From Streptomyces griseoviridis (GTDB lineage Bacteria > Actinomycetota > Actinomycetes > Streptomycetales > Streptomycetaceae), in assembly GCA_014649155.1 (NCBI GenBank), contig BMSM01000003.1:248001-312000 (forward strand): DNA of 64,000 bases. Reading direction: 5' to 3'. The notes below the pieces were generated by a model that saw only the letters and a list, made by a program, of their open reading frames with translations, ran no database searches and was not told the origin of the DNA. The position numbers were made by a program, and so were the translations under genes. How positions within the stretch are numbered: position 1 is the stretch's first letter; the number at the start of each line of letters is the position of its first letter. Shown here in pieces: positions 47,761 to 58,098 of the stretch.

Positions 47761-49511
47761 CACACCCACGTGTCCAGCCACATCCGCGCCCGCCAGTCCT
47801 CCATCGGGATCGCCGTGCCCGTGTAGAGCGGCCAGAAGTAGATGAAGTTCCACGCCACCAGCAGGACCAGGACGCCCGCCGCGACCACGCCCGCGACCCG
47901 CCGGGCCTCGCTCGCCCCCGCCCGGCCGATCACCGCCCCCAGCAGCATCGCCACCGCCAGGCAGAGGAACGGCAGGAAGACCACGGCGTAGAAGAGGAAG
48001 ATCGTGCGCTCCTGGTACACGAACCACGGCAGGTACCCGGCCGCGACCCCGCACGCGATCGCGCCCGCCCGCCAGTCCCGGCGGAACGCCCAGCGCCACA
48101 GCACGTACAGCAGCGCCGCGCAGCCCAGCCACCACAGCACCGGCGTGCCCAGCGCCAGCACCTCGCGGGCGCACTTCTCGCCCGCGTCCGCCGGGCAGCC
48201 GTCCGTGCCCGGCGCGGGGGACTCGTAGAAGTAGGAGACCGGGCGGCCCAGGACGAGCCAGCTCCACGGGTTCGACTGGTACGTGTGCGGCGAGGTCAGG
48301 TGGGTGTGGAACTCGTAGACCTGGCTCTCGTAGTGCCACAGGCTGCGCCACCAGTCGGGGAACAGCCACGACCAGTCGCTGTGCTTCCCGTCGGTCGCCG
48401 CCCAGCTGCGGTAGTAGCCGCCCGTGCCGTCGCTCGGGGAGAGGATCCAGGCCGTCCAGGAGACCAGGTAGGTGACGACCGCGACCGGGACCGTCGACAG
48501 GAACGCCAGACCCAGGTCGTGCTTGAGGACGGCGGTCCGGGGGCGGTGGGCGCCGGCGACCCGGCGGGCGCCCACGTCCCACAGCACCGCCATGACGCAG
48601 AACGCCACCATGATGTAGAGGCCGTTCCACTTGGTGCCGATGGCCAGGCCCAGCATCAGCCCCGCCGCCCACCGCCACGGCCGCGCGCCGAGCCGGGTGG
48701 TCTCCGCGACGTACGCGTCCGGGCGGACCAGCCCGTCCGCGTCCACCGGCAGCGCCGCCGCCAGCTTCGCCCGTGCCCGGTCCCGGTCGACCAGCAGGCA
48801 GCCGAACGCCGCCAGTACGAAGAAGACCAGCACGCTGTCGAGGAGAGCGGTCCGGCTCATCACGAACGCCAGCCCGTCCAGCGCCATCAGCGCGCCCGCC
48901 AGACAGCCCAGGAAGGCCGAGCGGAACAGCCGCCGCCCGATCCGGCACAGCAGCAGGACCGACAGGGTGCCGAGCAGCGCGGTCATGAACCGCCAGCCGA
49001 ACGGGTCGAACCCGAACAGCCACTCGCCCACGCCGATCACGAACTTCCCGACCGGCGGATGGACGACGTACGACGCGTCCGTGGGGACGGTCACGTCCCC
49101 GCCGGAGTTCAGGATCAGGTCGTTGGCGTTCTTGTCCCAGTTGACCTCGAAACCACGGTTGACCAGCGCCCACGCGTCCTTGGCGTAGTACGTCTCGTCG
49201 AATATCACCGCCTTCGGGCTGCCCAGGTTCCAGAACCGCAGCACGCCCGCCAGCAGCGTCACCAGCAGCGGACCGCCCCACCCCGACCAGCGCACCAGCC
49301 GGTCGGCGGCCCGCGGCGGCACCCCGAGCACGCTCCACAGCCGGGGACCGGGCCGCGTGTACGGCGGCACCAGCCGCTCGCGGACACCGGGCCGCGGCCG
49401 GGCCGAGTAGCCGAAACGGCGCAGCCGCCGCTGCCAGGCCGGCCGCCGCTCGTGCGGCGCCTGGTCCTGCCGGGTGTCCGTGGAGTCCGTGGACGACGCT
49501 GTACTGGTCAC
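47760..49511 (-). CDS. pmt: Dolichyl-phosphate-mannose-type protein O-mannosyltransferase
   Basis: A 583-residue GT39 enzyme with about ten helices. The first loop holds the conserved acidic pair VIFDETYYAKDAW. HPPVGKFVIGVGEWLFG, SRTALLDSVLVFFVL and the C-terminal PMT_4TMC region (WSWLVLGRPVSYFYE, GTPVLWWLG) follow. It transfers mannose from polyprenol phosphate to exported proteins; in S. coelicolor the homologue Pmt is needed for phage phiC31 infection. The GTG at 49511 is six bases after TACGAT and lacks a Shine-Dalgarno, so it is likely leaderless. It is divergent from rsmI. Confidence 0.94.
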   Translation of the reverse strand: MTSTASSTDSTDTRQDQAPHERRPAWQRRLRRFGYSARPRPGVRERLVPPYTRPGPRLWSVLGVPPRAADRLVRWSGWGGPLLVTLLAGVLRFWNLGSPKAVIFDETYYAKDAWALVNRGFEVNWDKNANDLILNSGGDVTVPTDASYVVHPPVGKFVIGVGEWLFGFDPFGWRFMTALLGTLSVLLLCRIGRRLFRSAFLGCLAGALMALDGLAFVMSRTALLDSVLVFFVLAAFGCLLVDRDRARAKLAAALPVDADGLVRPDAYVAETTRLGARPWRWAAGLMLGLAIGTKWNGLYIMVAFCVMAVLWDVGARRVAGAHRPRTAVLKHDLGLAFLSTVPVAVVTYLVSWTAWILSPSDGTGGYYRSWAATDGKHSDWSWLFPDWWRSLWHYESQVYEFHTHLTSPHTYQSNPWSWLVLGRPVSYFYESPAPGTDGCPADAGEKCAREVLALGTPVLWWLGCAALLYVLWRWAFRRDWRAGAIACGVAAGYLPWFVYQERTIFLFYAVVFLPFLCLAVAMLLGAVIGRAGASEARRVAGVVAAGVLVLLVAWNFIYFWPLYTGTAIPMEDWRARMWLDTWV

Positions 49512-49572
49512 CGCGCCATCGTAGGGAACCGGTCTGTGCGAGTCCCGTGCTTGCCCCTGCGAGGATGGAAAC

Positions 49573-50430
49573 GTGACAGTCGCAACCGGAACCCTGGTCC
49601 TCGCCGGCACCCCCATCGGCGACCTCGCCGACGCCCCGCCCCGCCTCGCCGAGGAGCTGACCGCCGCCGACGTCGTCGCCGCGGAGGACACCCGGCGGCT
49701 GCGCCGGCTCACCCAGGGCCTCGGGGTGACCCCCAAGGGGCGCGTGGTGTCGTACTTCGAGGGCAACGAGGCGGCGCGCACGCCGGAGCTGGTCGAGGAA
49801 CTCGCCCGGGGCGCGCGGGTGCTGCTGGTGACCGACGCCGGGATGCCGTCCGTCTCCGACCCCGGGTACCGGCTGGTCGCGGCGGCCGTCGAGCGGGACA
49901 TCAGGGTCACCGCCGTGCCCGGCCCGTCCGCCGTCCTGACCGCGCTCGCCCTGTCCGGGCTGCCGGTCGACCGGTTCTGCTTCGAGGGCTTCCTGCCGCG
50001 CAAGGCCGGCGAGCGGCTCACCCGGCTGCGCGAGGTCGCCGCCGAGCGCCGCACCCTCGTCTACTTCGAGGCCCCGCACCGCCTCGACGACACCCTCGCC
50101 GCCATGGCCGAGGTCTTCGGCACCGACCGCCGCGCGGCCGTCTGCCGGGAACTGACCAAGACGTACGAGGAGGTCAGGCGCGGCCCGCTGGGCGAGCTGG
50201 CGGCCTGGGCGGCCGAGGGCGTGCGCGGGGAGATCACCGTCGTCGTCGAGGGCGCCCCCGAGAAGGGCGCCGAGGAGATCGGGCCCGGGGAACTGGTGCG
50301 CCGGGTGCGGGTGCGCGAGGAGGCGGGAGAGCGGCGCAAGGAGGCGATCGCCGCGGTGGCCGTCGAGGCGGGCGTCCCCAAGCGGGAGGTGTTCGACGCC
50401 GTCGTCGCGGCGAAGAACGCCGGGGCGTGA
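49573..50430 (+). CDS. rsmI: 16S rRNA 2'-O-methyltransferase RsmI
   Basis: A 285-residue member of the tetrapyrrole-methylase fold that methylates C1402 of 16S rRNA. Its hallmarks are TLVLAGTPIGDLADAPPRL, VVAAEDTRRLRRL, LVTDAGMPSVSDPGYRLV, VPGPSAVLTALALSGLP and YFEAPHRLDDTL. The C-terminal helical extension (AGERRKEAIAAVAVEAG) is normal. The GTG at 49573 is used. The end of the gene runs into a 17-bp tandem repeat array. Confidence 0.95.
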   Translation: MTVATGTLVLAGTPIGDLADAPPRLAEELTAADVVAAEDTRRLRRLTQGLGVTPKGRVVSYFEGNEAARTPELVEELARGARVLLVTDAGMPSVSDPGYRLVAAAVERDIRVTAVPGPSAVLTALALSGLPVDRFCFEGFLPRKAGERLTRLREVAAERRTLVYFEAPHRLDDTLAAMAEVFGTDRRAAVCRELTKTYEEVRRGPLGELAAWAAEGVRGEITVVVEGAPEKGAEEIGPGELVRRVRVREEAGERRKEAIAAVAVEAGVPKREVFDAVVAAKNAGA

Positions 50431-50496
50431 AGTACGTCGGGGCGTGAAGAACGCCGGGGCGTGAAGAACGCCGGGGTGCGAAGCGCGCCGGGGCGT
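50412..50496 (+). repeat. Five 17-bp tandem repeats at the rsmI stop
   Basis: Five head-to-tail units of GAAGAACGCCGGGGCGT (50412-50428, then every 17 bp to 50496) with a few substitutions. The first supplies the last codons of rsmI; the rest lie downstream. Confidence 0.92.
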
Positions 50497-50700
50497 GACG
50501 TGCGCCTCCCGTGCGCGCCCGCGCCCCATGGGCGGGCAAACGGCCGGTCGGCCGGGTAAAGCGCCGGACGGCCCCTTCGGCAAGGGACCGTCAAATCGCC
50601 CCCAACACTTGACAGCCCTGGTGATTCCGGGCCGATCCGGGCATCCACTGGAGGAACGGGACGCGTCCACGCCCCTCCTTCGCGGACCACGGGAGCCGGA

Positions 50701-51078
50701 ATGAGCGAGACCACGGTGCACGAGTCCTACTCCTTCGCCTGCATGCGCTGCGGCACCGGCTGGGAGCAGTCGTACGAGATAGAGCACCACACGGACGCCG
50801 AGGGCCGGCGGTTCGTGGTGTACACGGCGGACGGGCGGACCGTGCCCTCCCCGCTCTCCCGGCCCACCTGCCACAACTGCGACGGACACGTCGTACGGAT
50901 CATGCGGCCGGGGCGGGTCGCCTCCGCGCGCGACGCAGCGCGCCCCGCCCCCGCCTCCCTGCCGCCGCAGGCGGGCCCGGTGGAGGTCCCCGAGCCCGCC
51001 GCCGGGCCCCGGCACCGGCACGTCGCCGACCTGCTGCACGCCCTGCACCTGCACCGCACGCACCGCCCGGCGAACTGA
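50701..51078 (+). CDS. Zinc-ribbon-like conserved hypothetical protein
   Basis: A 125-residue protein. Residues 14-17 and about 62-65 form two CxxC pairs (ACMRCGTGWEQ and TCHNCDGHVV) spaced as in a small zinc ribbon. The remainder is Pro/Ala-rich and ends in His-rich DLLHALHLHRTHRP. No enzymatic motif is seen. The ATG at 50701 has GGGAG upstream. It lies between rsmI and tatD on the same strand, with a 200-bp spacer before it. Confidence 0.78.
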   Translation: MSETTVHESYSFACMRCGTGWEQSYEIEHHTDAEGRRFVVYTADGRTVPSPLSRPTCHNCDGHVVRIMRPGRVASARDAARPAPASLPPQAGPVEVPEPAAGPRHRHVADLLHALHLHRTHRPAN

Positions 51079-51100
51079 CCCGCGTTTGTAGGATCGGGGC

Positions 51101-51985
51101 ATGCCTTCGAACGCCCCGGCCGACAAGAACGCGGCACCCCCGCCGCCCGAGCCCCTGCGGGTACCGGTCGCCGACTCGCACACCCACCTGGACATGCAGT
51201 CCGGCACGGTCGAGGAGGGCCTCGCGAAGGCCGCGTCCGTCGGCGTGACCACGGTCGTCCAGGTCGGCTGCGACCTCGCCGGGTCCCGCTGGGCGGCCGA
51301 GACGGCGGCGGCGTACGACAACGTCCACGCCGCCGTCGCCCTGCACCCCAACGAGGCCCCGCGCATCGTCCACGGCGACCCCGACGGGTGGTCCCGGCAG
51401 GGGGCGCGGGCACCCGGCGGGGACGCGGCGCTGGACGAGGCACTCGCCGAGATCGACCGGCTCGCCGCCCTGCCGCAGGTCAAGGCCGTCGGAGAGACGG
51501 GTCTCGACTACTTCCGCACCGGCGAGGACGGCAAGGAGGCGCAGGAGCGGTCGTTCCGCGCCCACATCGAGATCGCCAAGCGGCACGGCAAGGCCCTGGT
51601 CATCCACGACCGCGACGCCCACGCCGACGTCCTGCGCGTCCTCAAGGAGGAGGGCGCCCCCGAGCGGACCGTCTTCCACTGCTACTCCGGCGACGCCGCG
51701 ATGGCGGAGATCTGCGCCGAGGCCGGCTACTACCTGTCCTTCGCCGGCAACGTCACCTTCAAGAACGCCCAGAACCTCCGCGACGCCCTCGCCGTCGCCC
51801 CGCTGGACCTGGTCCTCGTCGAGACCGACGCGCCCTTCCTCACCCCGGCGCCCTACCGGGGCCGGCCCAACGCGCCCTACCTGATCCCGGTCACCGTGCG
51901 CGCGATGGCCGCCGTACGCGGCGTCGACGAGGACACGCTGGCCACGGCGCTGGCCGCGAACACCGCGCGGGCCTTCGGCTACTGA
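51101..51985 (+). CDS. tatD: TatD-family metal-dependent hydrolase
   Basis: A 294-residue TIM-barrel nuclease. Its metal ligands are in [35 protein letters not shown] and [17 protein letters not shown]. TatD proteins have 3'-5' DNase or D-aminoacyl-tRNA-related roles. TAGGAT lies six bases before the ATG with no ribosome binding site. The gene is closely followed by rsmA and ispE, a cluster conserved in actinobacteria (tatD, ksgA, ispE). Confidence 0.94.
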   Translation: MPSNAPADKNAAPPPPEPLRVPVADSHTHLDMQSGTVEEGLAKAASVGVTTVVQVGCDLAGSRWAAETAAAYDNVHAAVALHPNEAPRIVHGDPDGWSRQGARAPGGDAALDEALAEIDRLAALPQVKAVGETGLDYFRTGEDGKEAQERSFRAHIEIAKRHGKALVIHDRDAHADVLRVLKEEGAPERTVFHCYSGDAAMAEICAEAGYYLSFAGNVTFKNAQNLRDALAVAPLDLVLVETDAPFLTPAPYRGRPNAPYLIPVTVRAMAAVRGVDEDTLATALAANTARAFGY

Positions 51986-52005
51986 TCCCCGGCTACCCTT
52001 GCGGG

Positions 52006-52869
52006 GTGAGCAGCCCCACCCCGCACGACGCCCTGCTGGGCCCCGCCGACATCCGTGAACTGGCGGCGGCCCTCGGCGTCCGCCCCACCAAGCAGCGCGG
52101 CCAGAACTTCGTCATCGACGCGAACACGGTCCGCCGTATCGTCCGCACCGCCGAGGTCCGCCCCGACGACGTGGTGGTCGAGGTGGGTCCGGGTCTCGGC
52201 TCGCTCACCCTGGCCCTGCTCGAAGTGGCCGACCGGGTCACCGCCGTCGAGATCGACGACGTCCTGGCGTCCGCGCTGCCCGCGACCGTCGCCGCGCGGA
52301 TGCCGCAGCGCGCCGACCGGTTCGCCCTCGTCCACTCCGACGCCATGCGGGTCACCGAGCTGCCGGGCCCCGCCCCGACCGCCCTCGTCGCCAACCTGCC
52401 GTACAACGTGGCCGTGCCCGTCCTCCTCCACATGCTCGACACCTTCCCCAGCGTCGAGCGCACCCTCGTCATGGTCCAGGCCGAGGTCGCCGACCGCCTC
52501 GCCGCCGGCCCTGGCTCGAAGGTGTACGGCGTGCCGTCCGTGAAGGCCAACTGGTACGCCGAGGTCCGCCGGGCCGGGTCGATCGGCCGTAACGTGTTCT
52601 GGCCCGCGCCCAACGTCGACAGCGGCCTGGTCTCCCTGGTCCGCCGCGCCGAGCCGCTGCCGACCACGGCGTCGAGGGCCGAGGTCTTCGCCGTGGTCGA
52701 CGCCGCCTTCGCGCAGCGCCGCAAGACACTGCGGGCCGCGCTCTCCGGGTGGGCGGGCTCGGCGGCGGCGGCCGAGGCGGCCCTGGTCGCCGCCGGTGTG
52801 TCGCCGCAGGCCCGGGGGGAATCCCTGACCGTCGAAGAGTTCGCCCGCATCGCCGAACACAAGCAGTGA
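52006..52869 (+). CDS. rsmA: 16S rRNA dimethyladenosine transferase
   Basis: A 287-residue KsgA/RsmA, which dimethylates A1518 and A1519 of 16S rRNA. Its features are [14 protein letters not shown], the SAM site [17 protein letters not shown], the catalytic [11 protein letters not shown] and [12 protein letters not shown]. The GTG at 52006 is six bases after TACCCT, again without a Shine-Dalgarno. It is 20 bp after tatD. Confidence 0.96.
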   Translation: MSSPTPHDALLGPADIRELAAALGVRPTKQRGQNFVIDANTVRRIVRTAEVRPDDVVVEVGPGLGSLTLALLEVADRVTAVEIDDVLASALPATVAARMPQRADRFALVHSDAMRVTELPGPAPTALVANLPYNVAVPVLLHMLDTFPSVERTLVMVQAEVADRLAAGPGSKVYGVPSVKANWYAEVRRAGSIGRNVFWPAPNVDSGLVSLVRRAEPLPTTASRAEVFAVVDAAFAQRRKTLRAALSGWAGSAAAAEAALVAAGVSPQARGESLTVEEFARIAEHKQ

Positions 52870-52908
52870 CAGTGACCGCGCCTGTTGTCTACGGAAAGTG
52901 ACGAGCAC

Positions 52909-53802
52909 GTGAGTGTGACGGTACGCGTCCCCGCCAAGGTCAACGTCCAGCTCGCGGTGGGCCCCGCCCGCCCCGACGGCTTCCACGACCTGGCCAACGT
53001 CTTCCTCGCCGTGGGGCTCTACGACGAGATCACCGCGACCCCCGCCGACACGCTCCGCGTCACCTGCGAGGGACCGGGGTCCGACCAGGTGCCGCTCGAC
53101 CACTCCAACCTCGCCGCCCGCGCCGCCCTCGCCCTCGCCGCGCGGTACGGCCGCGAACCCGCCGTGCACCTCCACATCGACAAGGACATCCCCGTCGCCG
53201 GCGGCATGGCGGGCGGCAGCGCGGACGGCGCGGGCGCGCTGCTGGCCTGCGACGCGCTGTGGGGCACGGGCGCCTCCCGGGAGGAACTCCTCGACATCTG
53301 CGCCGAACTCGGCAGCGACGTGCCCTTCAGCCTGGTCGGCGGGGCGGCGCTGGGCACCGGGCGGGGCGAGCGGCTGACCGAGCTGAAGGTGGGCGGCACC
53401 TTCCACTGGGTGTTCGCGATGGCGGAGCGGGGGCTGTCCACGCCGGCCGTCTTCCGCGAGTTCGACCGGCTCGGCGAGGGCGCCGACATCCCGGAACCGG
53501 CCGCCTCGCAGGCGGTCCTCGACGCGCTGGCCTCCGGCGACCCCGGCGCGCTCGCCGTCGCCGTCTCCAACGACCTCCAGCCCGCCGCGCTCTCCCTGTT
53601 CCCGGAACTCTCCGACACCCTCGCGGCCGGCCGGGCGGCGGGCGCGCTGGCGGCCCTGGTCTCCGGCTCCGGCCCGACGACCGCCTTCCTCGCGGGCGAC
53701 GCCGACGGGGCGACCGTCATCGCCGGCGTCCTGCGCGCCTCCGGCACGTGCGCGTCCGTGCGGGTGGCGGAGGGGGCGGTGGCGGGGGCGACGGTGGTCT
53801 GA
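52909..53802 (+). CDS. ispE: 4-diphosphocytidyl-2-C-methyl-D-erythritol kinase
   Basis: A 297-residue GHMP kinase of the MEP isoprenoid pathway, phosphorylating CDP-methylerythritol. It starts VSVTVRVPAKVNVQLAVG, with the conserved Lys and Asn. The ATP loop is PVAGGMAGGSADGAGALL, and SDVPFSLVGG holds the catalytic Asp. The ending LVSGSGPTTAFL is typical. The GTG at 52909 is preferred; a TTG at 52885 would add eight residues. It supplies isoprenoids, including the polyprenol carriers used in cell-wall and mannosyl transfer. Confidence 0.94.
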   Translation: MSVTVRVPAKVNVQLAVGPARPDGFHDLANVFLAVGLYDEITATPADTLRVTCEGPGSDQVPLDHSNLAARAALALAARYGREPAVHLHIDKDIPVAGGMAGGSADGAGALLACDALWGTGASREELLDICAELGSDVPFSLVGGAALGTGRGERLTELKVGGTFHWVFAMAERGLSTPAVFREFDRLGEGADIPEPAASQAVLDALASGDPGALAVAVSNDLQPAALSLFPELSDTLAAGRAAGALAALVSGSGPTTAFLAGDADGATVIAGVLRASGTCASVRVAEGAVAGATVV

Positions 53803-53810
53803 GCAAGGGC

Positions 53811-54410
53811 TTAGAGCTGGTCCACGGCGGTCAGATCGATGTCGATGCCGTAGGGCTGGTCGACCTTGATCCGGTCGCGGTGCATGCCCACGTGCACGTA
53901 CGCCTTGGTCAGCGGGTCGAGTTCGTACACGTGGATCACCGGCCGTCCGTCCGTACCGACCTGCTCGACGCGCCAGAAGTTCGGGATGCCCGCGGCGGCG
54001 TACTTCTGCGGCTTGGTCGTGCGGTCGCGGGACTCGGAGTCGGGCGAGACGACCTCCACGGCGAGGAGGACGTCCTCGGCCTGATAGCGGGTCTTCGCGG
54101 GGCCGGTGACCGCCTCGGCACGGAGGACGCTCACATCGGGCTCGGGGCCGTTGCGCTGGTCGAGGACGATGGTCATCTCCCGACGGACCTTCAGCCCGGT
54201 CGGCGCAATGCTGCGCAAACCGGTCACCAGCAGGTCGATGACGACGCTGTGGAAATCCCGCTGCGGACTCACGAAAATCAGGCTCCCGTCGATCAGCTCG
54301 GTGTGCGGCGGGAGATCCGGCAGCGTGAACAGGTCGTCCACGGTGTATCCGTCCTGCGGCGGCACCGGCCACTGGACGCGGCTGCGGTGCTCTACGGACT
54401 CGGCGGTCAT
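53811..54410 (-). CDS. Uma2 family (DUF820) putative nuclease
   Basis: A 199-residue protein of the PD-(D/E)xK-like Uma2 family. The core features are HTELIDGSLIFVSP, NGPEPDVSVLRA and LLAVEVVSPDSESRDRTTKP, in which the Glu, Asp and Glu/Ser cluster would bind metal, followed by YAAAGIPNFWRVE. The ATG at 54410 has GGGAGGAACC upstream. Family members are abundant in Streptomyces, and their biology is unclear. It is oriented against its neighbours ispE and the ABC-F gene. Confidence 0.85.
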   Translation of the reverse strand: MTAESVEHRSRVQWPVPPQDGYTVDDLFTLPDLPPHTELIDGSLIFVSPQRDFHSVVIDLLVTGLRSIAPTGLKVRREMTIVLDQRNGPEPDVSVLRAEAVTGPAKTRYQAEDVLLAVEVVSPDSESRDRTTKPQKYAAAGIPNFWRVEQVGTDGRPVIHVYELDPLTKAYVHVGMHRDRIKVDQPYGIDIDLTAVDQL

Positions 54411-54564
54411 GGTTCCTCCCATGGACGGGATCCTGCTGCCTGCCCTCCACGGTAGCGGGACGATCCGGCCCACGTCATTACAAAGAGTGACTGCCTTCTC
54501 CGTGTCAACCCGCCCCTCGGAGGGCCTACGCTTGAAGGCTGATCGTCCCCCAGTCAGGAGAGAA

Positions 54565-56373
<1,809 letters not shown>

Positions 56374-56543
56374 TCCCTGCCGGGGGCCGGGCTGGGCCGG
56401 GGCGTGCGGTGCCGTATTGCGAGGGATTTCGGTGATCCGGGGCAGTTCTCGCCGGTAGGGCAGCGCGACGTCGAACAAGCGTGTAGCTTCCGGGGGCAGG
56501 TCGGGGGACGGCCGGGCCGGGGGACCGCGGGGCGGGACTGGGG

Positions 56544-57224
56544 GTGGCAGTGGGAGCGCGGCTGATGGTGGTCGACGACCACCGATTGCTCGCCGAGGCG
56601 CTGGCCTCGGCGCTGAAGCTGCGGGGGCACCGGGTGCTGGCCGCGGCGGCGCCCGCCGCGGGGGCGGCGGAGCTGGTGATCAGCCGGGCGCCGGAGGTGT
56701 GCCTGCTGGGCACGGCGACGCCGGCCGAGCCGGGGATCTTCGACCCGGTGGCCCGGATCAAACGGGACCGGCCGCAGGTGGCGGTGCTGGTGCTGGGGCC
56801 GGTGCCGAGTCCGCGCGGGATCGCGGCGGCGTTCGCGGCGGGGGCGTCGGGGTACGTCCGGCACGACGAGCGGATAGAGGGCGTCGAGCGGGCGATCATG
56901 AAGGCGCGGACGGGGGAGGCGGCGGTGGCGCCCACGCTGCTGCAAGGGGCGTTCGCCGAGCTGCTGAACCCGGCCGCCCAGCCCGACGACGAGGGGCAGC
57001 GGCTGCTGGAGCTGCTGACGCCCCGGGAGCTGGAGGTCCTGGTGCGGGTGGCCGACGGCGAGGACACGCGGGTGATCGCGGCGGGGATGGGCATCGCGCC
57101 GTCCACGGCCCGTACGCACGTCCAGCGGGTGCTGATGAAACTGGGCGTGGGGTCGCGTCTTGAGGCGGCGGCGCTGGCGGCGCGGACGGGGCTCCTCGAC
57201 CGAGCGGGTGCCTCCGGCGGGTGA
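56544..57224 (+). CDS. LuxR/NarL-type response regulator with degenerate receiver
   Basis: A 226-residue protein. The receiver begins LMVVDDHRLLAEALASAL with the acidic pair Asp11-Asp12. The expected phosphoacceptor site reads PEVCLLGTATP, Gly56 replacing Asp, and the conserved Lys appears as Arg in SGYVRHDE. The C-terminal HTH is intact (LLTPRELEVLVRVADGEDTR, PSTARTHVQRVLMKLG). It probably acts without phosphorylation. No kinase gene is adjacent. It starts at GTG 56544 behind a G-rich sequence. Confidence 0.88.
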   Translation: MAVGARLMVVDDHRLLAEALASALKLRGHRVLAAAAPAAGAAELVISRAPEVCLLGTATPAEPGIFDPVARIKRDRPQVAVLVLGPVPSPRGIAAAFAAGASGYVRHDERIEGVERAIMKARTGEAAVAPTLLQGAFAELLNPAAQPDDEGQRLLELLTPRELEVLVRVADGEDTRVIAAGMGIAPSTARTHVQRVLMKLGVGSRLEAAALAARTGLLDRAGASGG

Positions 57225-57783
57225 CCGGGGGCCGCGCGTAGCGCCGTGTACCGGTGGGGTGCCTGCGCGTGGTGTGGGGTGCGGTGGGGTGCCTGCGGGG
57301 CTGCTGTGCGGGTCCGGTGAGGGTGCGCGTAGCGCCTGTTGCCGGTGGGCGGGTGGGTGGGTCGGGGACGGGGTTGGGGGGGTGTCCGTCCTCGGAACGG
57401 CGCGGAATCGGTCTTCTACGGTGGTGAACGGCGCGGACGCGCGCCGCCCCGCGGGCGGGCTCGCCCCGCCCCGCCCCCTGCGGGCGGACACCCCCCGCCC
57501 CGCCCCCTGCGGGCGGCCCCCCCATCCCGCCCCCTGTGCGTTTGTGACTCCGCCTGGCTACGGCCGCAGGCGACCGTGACCCCGCCCGGCTGCGCGCCGC
57601 GCGGACCGCGTCCACGCCGGTACGCGCGTGCCGGGGACCGGGGCCGGGCGGCCGGCCCCGCTCCACCGCGGGCAGTCGTGCCGCCCGGGGCAGCACGGGT
57701 GGGCGCGGCGGCAGCCCGCTCGGGCCGGGCTGCGTCACGCTCCCGGCCCGAGCCGTCACGCCGGCCAAGCCCACCGGCGCCCC
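57225..57783. other. 559-bp GC-rich convergent spacer with repeats
   Basis: No credible gene is seen. It includes G-rich runs (57240-57380), the 19-bp element CCCCGCCCCCTGCGGGCGG in direct copies at 57469-57487 and 57498-57516 (29-bp period) with a partial third copy near 57528-57541, and stem-forming CCGCCC/GGGCGG pairs that could terminate transcription of the response regulator. Confidence 0.7.
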
Positions 57784-58077
57784 TTACTTCTCGACCGGCG
57801 GCGTAGGAGGAGCCGTGGGCCTCAGCTTCAGCCAGGTCAGGAAGAACAACCCCAGCACCAGCATCCCCAGCCCGGTCCACAGGTTGATGTTCACGCCCTC
57901 CGCCTTGTCGATGTCCGCGTCGGACGCCGTGAGGCCCGCGATCGTGACGATCACGCCGTACAGGGCGAACAGCCCGCCGATGATCCGCCGGATGTCGAAC
58001 AGCCGCGCGGCCGTCGCGGACTTGGTCTCCAGCTCGGAGACCTCCTCCTGGACGTTCTTCTCGTGGAACTCAGACAT
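57784..58077 (-). CDS. Small two-helix membrane protein
   Basis: A 97-residue protein. A charged N-terminal helix (EKNVQEEVSELETKSATAARL) is followed by two membrane segments (IIGGLFALYGVIVTIAGL and TGLGMLVLGLFFLTWLKL) and a Pro-rich end. It lies 21 bp after the symporter gene on the same strand, so the two are cotranscribed; it may be an accessory subunit. No known family beyond a conserved hypothetical protein is recognised. Confidence 0.82.
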   Translation of the reverse strand: MSEFHEKNVQEEVSELETKSATAARLFDIRRIIGGLFALYGVIVTIAGLTASDADIDKAEGVNINLWTGLGMLVLGLFFLTWLKLRPTAPPTPPVEK

Positions 58078-58098
58078 GCTTCCTCAATCCTCCCGCGA

